Positions 16,174 to 24,074 of a stretch of DNA of 64,000 nt are shown here, piece after piece. Source of the DNA: Cribrihabitans_A pelagius (GTDB taxonomy: Bacteria; Pseudomonadota; Alphaproteobacteria; Rhodobacterales; Rhodobacteraceae); NCBI RefSeq assembly GCF_048820915.1, contig NZ_JBMERR010000004.1, forward strand, positions 62,001 through 126,000, written 5' to 3'. Both the position numbers and the translations under genes were made by a program. The notes beneath the pieces are model-generated. The model was not told the DNA's origin and searched no databases. It saw only the letters and a program-made list of their open reading frames with translations. How positions within the stretch are numbered: the first letter of the stretch is position 1; the number at the start of each line of letters is the position of its first letter.

Positions 16174-17160
16174 ATGACTTCGAACACCTCCGACGCGCCC
16201 TTCCATGACCGCATGCTGTCGCTGGGCCTGGCCCGGGTTGCCGAGCAGGCCGCCCTGGCCTCGGCCTCGCTGATTGGCCGCGGCGACGAGAAAGCCGCCG
16301 ACCAGGCCGCCGTGAACGCCATGCGCGAGCAGCTGAACCTGCTGGATATCGCAGGCGTCGTGGTGATCGGCGAGGGCGAGCGCGACGAGGCCCCGATGCT
16401 TTACATCGGCGAGGAAGTCGGCACCGGCAACGGCCCCGGCGTCGATATCGCGCTGGACCCGCTGGAAGGCACCACGCTGACCGCCAAGGACATGCCCAAC
16501 GCGCTTACCGTGATCGCCATGGGCCCGCGCGGCTCGATGCTGCACGCGCCCGACACCTACATGGACAAGCTGGCGATCGGCCCGGGCTTTGACGACGGCG
16601 TAGTGACGCTGGAGATGTCCCCGCGCGAACGCGTCGAGGCGCTGGCCAAGGCCAAGGGCTGCGCCCCCTCCGACATCACCGTCTGCATCCTGGAGCGCCC
16701 GCGTCACGAGGCGATGATCGCCGAGGTGCGCGAAACCGGCGCCTCGATCCGGCTGATTACCGACGGCGACGTCGCGGGCGTCATGCACTGCGCCGAAGCC
16801 GAGACAACGGGTATCGACATGTACATGGGCCAGGGCGGCGCGCCCGAGGGCGTGCTGGCAGCCGCGGCGCTGAAATGCATGGGCGGGCAGATCTTCGGCC
16901 GCCTCCTGTTCCGCAACGACGACGAGAAGGCCCGCGCCGCCAAGGCCGGCATCACCGACCTCGACCGCATCTATGCCCGCGACGAGATGGTAACCCAGGA
17001 CGTGATCTTTGCCGCCACCGGTGTCACCGGCGGCTCGCTGCTGCCGCGCATCAAGCGCCAGCCCGGCTGGGTCGAGACCACCACCCTGCTGATGCGCTCG
17101 AAAACCGGCTCGGTGCGCCGCATGTCCTACCGCACGCCGCTGGCCCCGCATCACATGTGA
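16174..17160 (+). CDS. glpX: Class II fructose-1,6-bisphosphatase
   Basis: A 328-residue GlpX-type phosphatase that hydrolyses fructose-1,6-bisphosphate in gluconeogenesis. Metal and substrate motifs are clear: VVVIGEGERDEAPML (about residues 64-78), then VDIALDPLEGTTLTAKDMPN, and GGAPEGVLAAAALKCMGGQ (about residues 224-242). ATG 16174 (MTSNTSD) is chosen because AGGA lies upstream and the protein then has the usual length. It follows hom in the same direction 189 bp away, an arrangement common in roseobacters, and ends at a hairpin terminator. Confidence 0.95.
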   Translation: MTSNTSDAPFHDRMLSLGLARVAEQAALASASLIGRGDEKAADQAAVNAMREQLNLLDIAGVVVIGEGERDEAPMLYIGEEVGTGNGPGVDIALDPLEGTTLTAKDMPNALTVIAMGPRGSMLHAPDTYMDKLAIGPGFDDGVVTLEMSPRERVEALAKAKGCAPSDITVCILERPRHEAMIAEVRETGASIRLITDGDVAGVMHCAEAETTGIDMYMGQGGAPEGVLAAAALKCMGGQIFGRLLFRNDDEKARAAKAGITDLDRIYARDEMVTQDVIFAATGVTGGSLLPRIKRQPGWVETTTLLMRSKTGSVRRMSYRTPLAPHHM

Positions 17161-17237
17161 GCGCCGGATGCAGACCGAACGCCCGGGAAGCGGCTTGCGC
17201 CGCTGCCTCCGGCGGGGATATTGAAGGCCAGAAGAAG

Positions 17238-17264
17238 GGCCGGATCCGATTGGGTCCGGCCTTT
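17238..17264 (+). terminator. Terminator between glpX and recJ
   Basis: A 10-bp stem, GGCCGGATCC with GGGTCCGGCC (one G-T pair), has a 4-nt loop and is followed by TTT. It lies 78 bp after the glpX stop. The short T tract makes termination likely but perhaps incomplete. Confidence 0.6.
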
Positions 17265-17278
17265 GCGTATGGGGGCAG

Positions 17279-19021
17279 ATGATGAGCTTTTTGGGTGTTG
17301 AGCAATCCTTGAGCGGGCGCCGCTGGGTCGGACCCGGGGTTGAGACGGACCGGGCCGCGGAGATGATGGCGCAGCAGACCGGCTTGCCGCGCGCGGTCTG
17401 CCAGGTGCTGGCGCGGCGCGGCGTGCCGCCGCATGAGGCGCAGGCCTTCCTGGAGCCCAAGCTGCGCGACCTGCTGCCGGATCCGCGCGGCATGAAGGAT
17501 ATGGAAGCCGCCGCGGAGCGCTTCCTCTTGGCGGTGCGCCGCAAGGAGCGGATCGCGGTCTTTGCCGACTACGATGTCGACGGCGGCAGCTCGGCGGCGC
17601 TCCTGCTGGTCTGGCTGCGCGAGATGGGGCTTGCCGCGACGCTCTACATCCCCGACCGCATCGACGAGGGTTACGGCCCCAATGTGCCCGCCATGCAGGA
17701 GCTGGCGGCGGCGCATGACCTCATAATCTGCGTTGACTGCGGCACCCTCAGCCACGAGCCGATCGCGGCGGCCAGGGGCGCTGACGTGATCGTGCTGGAC
17801 CACCACCTGGGCGGCGAGACGCTGCCCGACTGCGTTGCCGTGGTGAACCCCAACCGGCAGGACGAAAGCGGCGATCTGGGCTATTTCTGTGCTGCTGGCG
17901 TCGTCTTTCTGATGCTGGCCGAGGCCGGCCGGCAGCTGCGCGCCGCAGGGGCCCGCGGCCCGGACCTGATGCAGCTTCTCGACCTGGTGGCACTGGCCAC
18001 AGTGGCTGACGTCGCGCCGCTCATTGGCGCCAACCGGGCGCTGGTGCGCCAGGGGCTGAAGGTGATGGCCGCCCGCAACCGCCCCGGGCTGGTCGCGCTG
18101 TCGGATGTGTCGCGTATGGATTCGGCGCCCGCCGCTTATCACCTCGGTTTCCTCCTGGGGCCGCGGGTCAACGCGGGCGGGCGCATCGGCAAGGCGGATC
18201 TGGGCGCGCGGCTCCTGGCCACGGCTGATCCGCAGGAAGCACAGGGCCTTGCCGCGCGGCTGGACGAGCTGAACAGCGAACGCCGCGAGATCGAGAACGC
18301 GGTGCGCGCCGCGGCGCTGGAGCAGGCCGAGGCCCGCGGCCTTGAGGCTCCCCTGGTCTGGGCCGCAGGCGAAGGCTGGCACCCCGGCGTGGTCGGCATC
18401 GTTGCCTCGCGTCTGAAGGAAAGCGCCAACCGCCCCGCCGTGGTGATCGGCTTTGACGGCGACGAGGGCAAGGGCTCGGGCCGCTCGGTTTCGGGTGTCG
18501 ATCTCGGCGCCGCGATCCAGAAGCTTGCTGCCGAAGGCCTGCTGGTCAAGGGCGGCGGCCACAAGATGGCGGCAGGCCTCACCGTGATGCGCGACAAGCT
18601 GGAACCGGCGATGGAGCGGCTCTCCGAACTCTTGGCGAAACAGGGCGCGGGCCTGGGCGGTCCGGCCGATCTGAAGCTGGAAGGCACCCTGATGCCCGGC
18701 GCCGTGAGCGTCGGGCTGATCGAGCAGGTCGAACAGGCCGGCCCCTTCGGCGCCGCCGCCCCCGCTCCGCGCTATGCCTTGCCCAGCCTGCAGGTGCGCT
18801 TTGCCAAACGGGTCGGCGAGAGCCACCTGAAACTGTCGCTTAGCGACGGTATGGGCGGCGGTGTGGACGCGATCTGCTTCGGCGCCTTCGACAGCGCCCT
18901 GGGACCGCGGCTGCTGGAGCATGGCGGCGCCCGCTTCCACTTCGCAGGCCGTCTGGAAGTGAACACCTGGGGCGGCCGCCAGAGCCCCCAGCTGCGCCTG
19001 GAGGACGCCGCCGAAGCGTGA
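17279..19021 (+). CDS. recJ: Single-stranded-DNA-specific 5'-3' exonuclease RecJ
   Basis: A 580-residue DHH-superfamily nuclease used in RecF-pathway recombination and mismatch or base-excision repair. The DHH domain has FADYDVDGGSSAALLLVW (about residues 93-110) and the DHH motif VLDHHLGGE at about residues 172-180. The DHHA1 domain has VKGGGHKMAAGL at about residues 423-434, and an OB-like C-terminus follows. ATG 17279 is the first of two adjacent ATG codons (17279 and 17282) and either may be used. Gene order glpX-recJ and intact motifs argue for a functional housekeeping gene. Confidence 0.95.
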   Translation: MMSFLGVEQSLSGRRWVGPGVETDRAAEMMAQQTGLPRAVCQVLARRGVPPHEAQAFLEPKLRDLLPDPRGMKDMEAAAERFLLAVRRKERIAVFADYDVDGGSSAALLLVWLREMGLAATLYIPDRIDEGYGPNVPAMQELAAAHDLIICVDCGTLSHEPIAAARGADVIVLDHHLGGETLPDCVAVVNPNRQDESGDLGYFCAAGVVFLMLAEAGRQLRAAGARGPDLMQLLDLVALATVADVAPLIGANRALVRQGLKVMAARNRPGLVALSDVSRMDSAPAAYHLGFLLGPRVNAGGRIGKADLGARLLATADPQEAQGLAARLDELNSERREIENAVRAAALEQAEARGLEAPLVWAAGEGWHPGVVGIVASRLKESANRPAVVIGFDGDEGKGSGRSVSGVDLGAAIQKLAAEGLLVKGGGHKMAAGLTVMRDKLEPAMERLSELLAKQGAGLGGPADLKLEGTLMPGAVSVGLIEQVEQAGPFGAAAPAPRYALPSLQVRFAKRVGESHLKLSLSDGMGGGVDAICFGAFDSALGPRLLEHGGARFHFAGRLEVNTWGGRQSPQLRLEDAAEA

Positions 19022-19125
19022 TTTATCAAGGGTTTGCGGCCTGTGGATAAGAAAAATCGCAATTCTGTGATTTTCCTCTTGCGAGCCGCAGCCCTTGCCA
19101 CTAAACACCCGCTCACGCACAGAGT

Positions 19126-19200
19126 GGCCCGTTCGTCTATCGGTTAGGACGCCAGGTTTTCAACCTGGAAAGAGGGGTTCGATTCCCCTACGGGCTGCCA
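19126..19200 (+). tRNA. tRNA-Glu (TTC)
   Basis: A 75-nt cloverleaf. The acceptor stem GGCCCGT pairs with ACGGGCT (one G-U at the end). The anticodon stem CCAGG/CCTGG flanks loop TTTTCAA with anticodon TTC at 19159-19161. The T arm GAGGGGTTCGATTCCCCT is perfect and CCA is encoded. It is identical to the copy at 19369-19443. Confidence 0.96.
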
Positions 19201-19368
19201 CTTCCCCCCAGAGTTATCCACGCCGCGCCGCCGCTTTAGCTGGCGGTTTTTCTATTTGCGTCTCAGGGATTTAGCCAATTTTGCGGCGTGAGAAAAACTT
19301 CGGATTCCGGCAAAAATCCTCTTGCGCCCGCCCCGCGCAATCAGTAGAACCCGCCTCACAGAAAGAGT

Positions 19369-19443
19369 GGCCCGTTCGTCTATCGGTTAGGACGCCAGGT
19401 TTTCAACCTGGAAAGAGGGGTTCGATTCCCCTACGGGCTGCCA
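19369..19443 (+). tRNA. tRNA-Glu (TTC), second copy; probable integration site
   Basis: Identical in sequence to the tRNA at 19126-19200, 168 bp downstream of it, including the encoded CCA. The identity extends a few bases on each side. The accessory region with an integrase remnant begins 23 bp after its 3' end, so this copy is the likely attB for the island. I did not find a second copy of the tRNA 3' end that would mark the far attachment site. Confidence 0.96.
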
Positions 19444-19465
19444 CTTCCTCCCTAAAACCCCTGTT

Positions 19466-20661
19466 TTACAGGCATTTTCGATAGGAAGTGTCCCACGTTT
19501 TACGCGCCGTGGGACACCGGCTGCTCAGCCAGCCCGGCTCCGGCGCCTGGCCGCCTGTTTCGCAAGGCGGGCCCGATCTACTTTTTTTGGTATAGATCTC
19601 AGCGGTTCTCACATCGCTGTGCGAGAGAAGAGCCATCACCTCATAAACCGAGCCGCCCTGCTCCGCGATCTCCTCAGCTCGCGCCTTGCGGACCCCATGC
19701 TGTGAGCGGGTGGCTTTCTTCACCTTTTCACCAGCGGAGTTGGTTTCGATGGTGCAAAGGCCGGCTTGGATAATCCATTTTCTCACCCGGTTGCCGAGGC
19801 TTCCAGCCGATGCGAACGGTTTGCCCCGTTCGGTGAGCAGGTAAGCAGGTAAGCAGGTGCGTCCTCGGGAAGCCCCGAGAGCTCAACCATCAATTCCGCA
19901 CTCATTGGTACTTGCACCGGCTGCGCTCCCTTCTTTCCGGGCTGCCAGGAAATTATCTGATTGTCGCCTTCGAAGAGTTCATTGGCAGGGCCAAGAAGGT
20001 GCGTGTCCCCGATCCGCCCTGCTGTATCATTGGCAAGCAAGAACCAGCGGCGCGCCATTGTTCCGGGCCCGTGACGCTTCAGGAATGCGGCCTTATCCTC
20101 CGCTGTCCAGGGCACGGCCCCACCTTTGGATACGTGCGGATTTTTTACGTCATACACATGACCTTCGTGGTGAAAACCGCATTCCGAACCCCACCGGTAT
20201 GCCGCCCGCAAGGCCTTGAGGCAGGTAGCCGCGGCCCCAGTCCGGGCCCCGAAAGAATCCCGGATGTGCGTGAAGGCCTCCATAGGCATCGACACTTTTA
20301 CTGCCCCCATGCGAGCCTTGCGATTTCGGGTCAGGCAATCACAGGCTTGGCGCAGGCCGCGCTCACGGCTTTCCAACGTCTTCTTGTCGAGGTTGCCCGC
20401 CTTCACTTGAACTCGCATCCAGGCCACATACCGCTCCCTCAACTCATCCAGCGAGCCTCCAACTGGTTTGGAAACGTGATCCCGTCGCAATTTCTCACCA
20501 AACCGAGCGGCGTCGTAGTGCAGCTGAAAATCCGGATGATCCGGCCCCACAGGGATCGTGATCTTCCGGCGTTTCTCGCCCTCGACGCGCACGCGCCAAC
20601 GCACGTTGCCTGCAGGCGTTTCCTCTTCGCAAAGGCCGGGGAAGTGGACATTGATCTTCAT
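19466..20661 (-). pseudogene. Tyrosine-type phage/island integrase, frameshifted
   Basis: Two adjoining reading frames together encode one integrase of about 395 residues. The N-terminal part (20661-19783) has a SAM-like DNA-binding region and the first catalytic Arg in NDTAGRIGDTHLLG. The C-terminal part holds QHGVRKARAEEIAEQGG (H-x-x-R), MALLSHSDVRTAEIYTKK with the second His and the Tyr nucleophile. The break comes from an extra 8-bp unit at 19841-19856. Removing one unit restores the reading APAYLLTERGKPFASAGS. It lies next to tRNA-Glu and points toward it, as expected for the integrase that inserted the island. Confidence 0.85.
19833..19856. repeat. 8-bp tandem repeat that breaks the integrase
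   Basis: Three consecutive 8-mers: GTGAGCAG (19833-19840), GTAAGCAG (19841-19848) and GTAAGCAG (19849-19856). One of the identical copies is surplus to the reading frame and shifts it. Confidence 0.85.
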
Positions 20662-20861
20662 GCCACGTCCTCCCAGGTCAGTGCCGCGTCATTTGCCGCC
20701 GGGTTCCGGTCAGCGGCCACGACAAGGGAGTCCGCGATAATAATATCCACGTGAAATCCGCCATCTGCATCGACGTGGACTGCCCCCGGTATGAGGTCAG
20801 CCGCGACGATGGCTTTAATGGTGTTGGCGATGGAAGCTTGGGAAGGCTTTGCTGCGGGCAT
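20658..20861 (-). CDS. Small protein upstream of integrase, unknown
   Basis: A 67-residue protein. The N-terminal half (PSQASIANTIKAIVAADLIPGAVHV) looks helical and the second half is acidic (DADGGFHVDIIIADS). The stop overlaps the integrase ATG as ATGA, and GGGG precedes its own start. Such small ORFs often precede integrases in alphaproteobacterial elements and may act as an excision or regulatory factor, but I see no HTH strong enough to claim that. Confidence 0.6.
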   Translation of the reverse strand: MPAAKPSQASIANTIKAIVAADLIPGAVHVDADGGFHVDIIIADSLVVAADRNPAANDAALTWEDVA

Positions 20862-21059
20862 TTTTTGCCCCTTTCTTCTTCCTTTTCGCGGATATTCGCG
20901 AACGGTTTCCGTTGCTTGCGAGCGACGACTGCGCCTCGCGAGCAGGAACTCGGTTCATTCTGAAAATCGGAAAATTTGTTTGTTTGATACTCTATCGCAG
21001 AGGCGTCAAACGCGGGTGCCGCCGTCCCCGGCTTCCCAGTAACGGCGACCTGGTTGGTC

Positions 21060-21491
21060 TCACCCAAACCTATCGGCTATTTTCCGCGCCTGCCGGAGAT
21101 CCAGCACGTGTTGGCGCGCATGCTTGAAGCATTTCCATTGCTCGATGAGATAACGGCCCTCTCGAAGCGTCGGGCAAAGAATATCATCGCCGCTGACATC
21201 CAATCGAATGGCCCGGCTACCATACCCTTCCCGAATGTCATTCACGTGCCGGACAATGGCCTTTTCGAGAATTTCCAGAACAGACACGTCCTGAAAATCG
21301 AAAAGCACACCGTCGTCGAGGCGTTCGAGCGTTGCCGCGATCTGGCGGAGCTTCAACTCCGGGATCTCAACTGAAGCTTCTCGCCATTCCGTTACGAAGA
21401 GCCTCGCATACCGGATGGCTCGAAGAGCAGCCCGCTCCTGAGGAGTTTCTGGTTCGTAACCTGTGTCGTATTGCATCTGAACCTCCCTCAT
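21060..21491 (-). CDS. Hypothetical protein, island gene
   Basis: A 143-residue acidic, mostly helical protein (TPQERAALRAIRYARLFVTEWREASVEIPELKLRQIAATLERLDD...). No signal peptide, membrane segment or known motif is visible. It starts inside the stop of the upstream gene (ATGA at 21488-21491), so the two are translated together. Base composition is less GC-rich than the backbone. Function unknown. Confidence 0.6.
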   Translation of the reverse strand: MREVQMQYDTGYEPETPQERAALRAIRYARLFVTEWREASVEIPELKLRQIAATLERLDDGVLFDFQDVSVLEILEKAIVRHVNDIREGYGSRAIRLDVSGDDILCPTLREGRYLIEQWKCFKHARQHVLDLRQARKIADRFG

Positions 21492-21859
21492 GCAGCCAAA
21501 TCGAAGACCGGCAGATCCGACGCAGCATCGATGGCGCGCATGTGATCTTCCAGGCGGTCTGTCAAAAGACAGATCTCTTCAACCATCGGATCCATGGGAT
21601 CGATTTCTGCGAAAAGCGCGGTTTCGAGGCGCAGCGGGTCACCAACGTATTTCAGGGTGAACAGCTCGTGCAGGGCGACGAGATCGAGACGGGCACGGCG
21701 GCTCAGCTGCCGGCTCAATCCGAGATGATCCGCCAGATACTGAACGCGTTTCAGGGCCTTTCCGCCGCCCAAAACGAGGGCAGCATTCTGCAGGCCCTCA
21801 TTGTTCTCGGAAAGAAAGAGAAAAAGGGCCTGAACGGCAGGTGAAGGGGATGTGTGCAT
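21488..21859 (-). CDS. Hypothetical protein, island gene
   Basis: A 123-residue acidic helical protein (GLQNAALVLGGGKALKRVQYLADHLGLSRQLSRRARLDLVALHEL...). A strong ribosome site (AAAGGAGTTGCGCT) precedes ATG 21859, which supports a real gene. No recognisable domain. It is coupled to the next gene by a 4-bp overlap and is part of the minus-strand island block. Confidence 0.62.
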   Translation of the reverse strand: MHTSPSPAVQALFLFLSENNEGLQNAALVLGGGKALKRVQYLADHLGLSRQLSRRARLDLVALHELFTLKYVGDPLRLETALFAEIDPMDPMVEEICLLTDRLEDHMRAIDAASDLPVFDLAA

Positions 21860-22075
21860 AGCGCAACTCCTTTTTAGTGGTTTGCTGCCATTCAGGGCAG
21901 CTCAAGAAGGGGGCGGAGCGTCGCTGTGTTGTTCCTTTTCAGTTTTCGAATGACTTTGTGTTCTGCGCGGTCTCAACCTGAGGACTGCGCGGAAAACAAA
22001 GGTCTTCGATCTCTTCGTGATTGTGGGTTCGGCCAGATAATCAAATTCTCCTTCGGCATCATCACCATTCAAGCC

Positions 22076-22597
22076 TCATTCCTTGCTTTCCCTGATCCCT
22101 GCCAGCCAAGCCCGGGCCAGTTTGGCCGCATCGTCACCTGCGCGATGAACCGTCGCTTCATTCGCCAGATGGCTGTACACGTCGTGCAGACGTCCTGGAG
22201 CAATCTGACCGTCCATTTCCGAAAAGGCCCACCAGACCGCACGATCAAAGTCGTCGAGCGTGATATCCGGTGCTCCACCGATGGATTGCATCAGACGGTC
22301 GAGCCAACGCTGATCGAATTCCGGCGCATCGCTGACAACGCGTTTTCCTTGGAGCTTGCCCCGAAGCCACATTGCTACGCTTCCCGCCGTTTCCGCCTCA
22401 TTCAGAGCGCTCCTAAGGATGCCGTGCACCTTCTCGCTTGCCGGATGCCAGTCATCCATCGACCAAGACGGCTCCGGACGGATGAGTTTCGCCTCGTCAG
22501 CAACCCGTCCGCTGTCCACCCAAGCGATACCAACCTCGATGGGCCAGCTTTTGGCCGCCAGACTTGACGCTTCGAAATCGATGAAAACAGGTTCCAT
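22076..22597 (-). CDS. DEDD-family 3'-5' exonuclease (DnaQ/RNase T-like)
   Basis: A 173-residue stand-alone exonuclease domain. Exo I reads VFIDFEASSL with the Asp-x-Glu pair at residues 7-9. Exo II is in the VVSDAPEFDQRWLDRL region. Exo III reads VHRAGDDAAKLARAWL with His and Asp spaced as in DEDDh enzymes. It sits in the island between small unknown genes and the recombinase module. A role in processing DNA or RNA ends of the element is possible but inferred only from the neighbourhood. The ribosome site is weak. Confidence 0.82.
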   Translation of the reverse strand: MEPVFIDFEASSLAAKSWPIEVGIAWVDSGRVADEAKLIRPEPSWSMDDWHPASEKVHGILRSALNEAETAGSVAMWLRGKLQGKRVVSDAPEFDQRWLDRLMQSIGGAPDITLDDFDRAVWWAFSEMDGQIAPGRLHDVYSHLANEATVHRAGDDAAKLARAWLAGIRESKE

Positions 22598-22685
22598 GGT
22601 TATTCTTTTTTTCAGGGTTGGAGGACGCTTTTCAGCGCATTCTCAACTCGAGGGATGCGCTGAAAAGCTCGCCTCCAAGCCCGTT

Positions 22686-24074
22686 TCAGGTGAATTCAAA
22701 GAGCTTCAAGTTCACGCCGCCGACCATATCCTCAAAGGATTTCTGCCCCTGCAGGCGCTGTGCTTTTGCAACCATTTGGTCTTGGTAATCCGCAGCTGTC
22801 CGTGGTGATTTCTGGCCGTTGGCCGCCAGGGCCATGTCCGTTCCGGCAGCCCCCAACTCAACACCCAGAAAGGTATGCAGGATGGTCCGGGCAATATGCT
22901 CGCCGGTTCCGAAAACACTGCGCCAGCAATCAGAGATATAGTTGTAGCCCACACCTGCCCCGTCGTTTCGAACGAAGAGCGGCCGATTGGACTTCAGGCA
23001 GCCGTTGCGCATCTGGTCGAGCCAGGCCTCGTCACACCCCCTGAGGATCAGTGCATCAATGAATACATTCAGCCGGGGATCAATTTCCGCGTCATAAGTC
23101 TCATCATCCTTGGACAGGGTGATGTGCAGCTCATATCGCCCTTGCCGCCACGACAGGTGCTCCCCGAATACAAGCCGTGTATCCGCCAAGCGGACCGGCA
23201 GCACAGAAAACAGCGCCAAAGCAGCGGCGGTGTTTCTCAACGCCTGGCGCGAGCGTGGGCATGTCAGGCTTTCCGCCTCCTTCAGAAAGTCCTCCGCGCG
23301 GCCGATGATCGCTACCGGCGAATATCCGGTTTTCTGCAGCTTTTCATACTTCTTCTTTGGTGCTTTGCGGGCTTGATCCTCAGCATTTCGCAGGAGCTGC
23401 GACAATAGCTCCTGCGCCTCCTGGTCGGCGCCGACATAGCGGGCACATTTCTTCAATGCAGAGAAAGAGGCCAGCTGTGTCGCGGCGGCCAGCCCGCGTC
23501 CACGCATGTCGCGGGTGAAGGCCTTCACTGCCTCAACCGAGATTTCCTCCGGCACCCCGGCCTTTCTGGCCGAACAGGCCAGCTGCCTCAGCTTCATTCT
23601 GTATGTCGGGATCATTTTTGGAGACGGTGCGATGACACCGTACCCATCAAAGCCTGCCGCCATGTCTGCCAGCGCGTTTTTCCAATGCTCTGGCAATTCC
23701 TCCTCCGGAATCGACACCCTGAGCGTGCGCTGCCTTGGCGCCGTGGCCACCGGTTTCCGGGTTTGCGCCTCTTTCCGACGGATGGCGTCAGTCAGAACGA
23801 GGATGGCGGGCTGGGCCGGGAAGACAGCCTGCATCGCCTTTTTCAAGGCGCGCAAGCGGTTGGCGGACCGATACCCGGCATCGAATGACAGGCAGTCCGA
23901 AACCGAAAGTTCCCATATCGAAGCAATCTGCCTGCCTTCGATGAAGGCGAGGAAATCATCGAGGACACGCAATTGCGGCGCGGTGACAGCCCTCATGTCC
24001 AGCTTAGCGGCCAAGGGATCCCAGCGCTGATGCTGCAGGATTTTCTGGACGGTCCGGCGATCAGGTTTCTTCAT
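22686..24074 (-). CDS. Tyrosine-recombinase-like protein, degenerate catalytic site
   Basis: A 462-residue protein with a core-binding-like helical N-terminal half and a C-terminal catalytic-like domain. The C-terminal region has VLPVRLADTRLV (first Arg box), HIARTILHTFLG (H-x-x-R box) and a late ADYQD tyrosine. The position usually filled by the second His (LGHS) reads AANGQKS. Its ATG overlaps the stop of the larger recombinase by 4 bp. It is probably a partner protein that works with the upstream recombinase, as in multi-recombinase transposons. That role is inferred from the arrangement. Confidence 0.65.
   Translation of the reverse strand: MKKPDRRTVQKILQHQRWDPLAAKLDMRAVTAPQLRVLDDFLAFIEGRQIASIWELSVSDCLSFDAGYRSANRLRALKKAMQAVFPAQPAILVLTDAIRRKEAQTRKPVATAPRQRTLRVSIPEEELPEHWKNALADMAAGFDGYGVIAPSPKMIPTYRMKLRQLACSARKAGVPEEISVEAVKAFTRDMRGRGLAAATQLASFSALKKCARYVGADQEAQELLSQLLRNAEDQARKAPKKKYEKLQKTGYSPVAIIGRAEDFLKEAESLTCPRSRQALRNTAAALALFSVLPVRLADTRLVFGEHLSWRQGRYELHITLSKDDETYDAEIDPRLNVFIDALILRGCDEAWLDQMRNGCLKSNRPLFVRNDGAGVGYNYISDCWRSVFGTGEHIARTILHTFLGVELGAAGTDMALAANGQKSPRTAADYQDQMVAKAQRLQGQKSFEDMVGGVNLKLFEFT

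Noticed and set aside
20678..21067. A 129-codon minus-strand frame over the small gene at 20658-20861
   Set aside because: It overlaps a better-supported gene in another frame, has no ribosome site and contains low-complexity Ser/Lys-rich codons.
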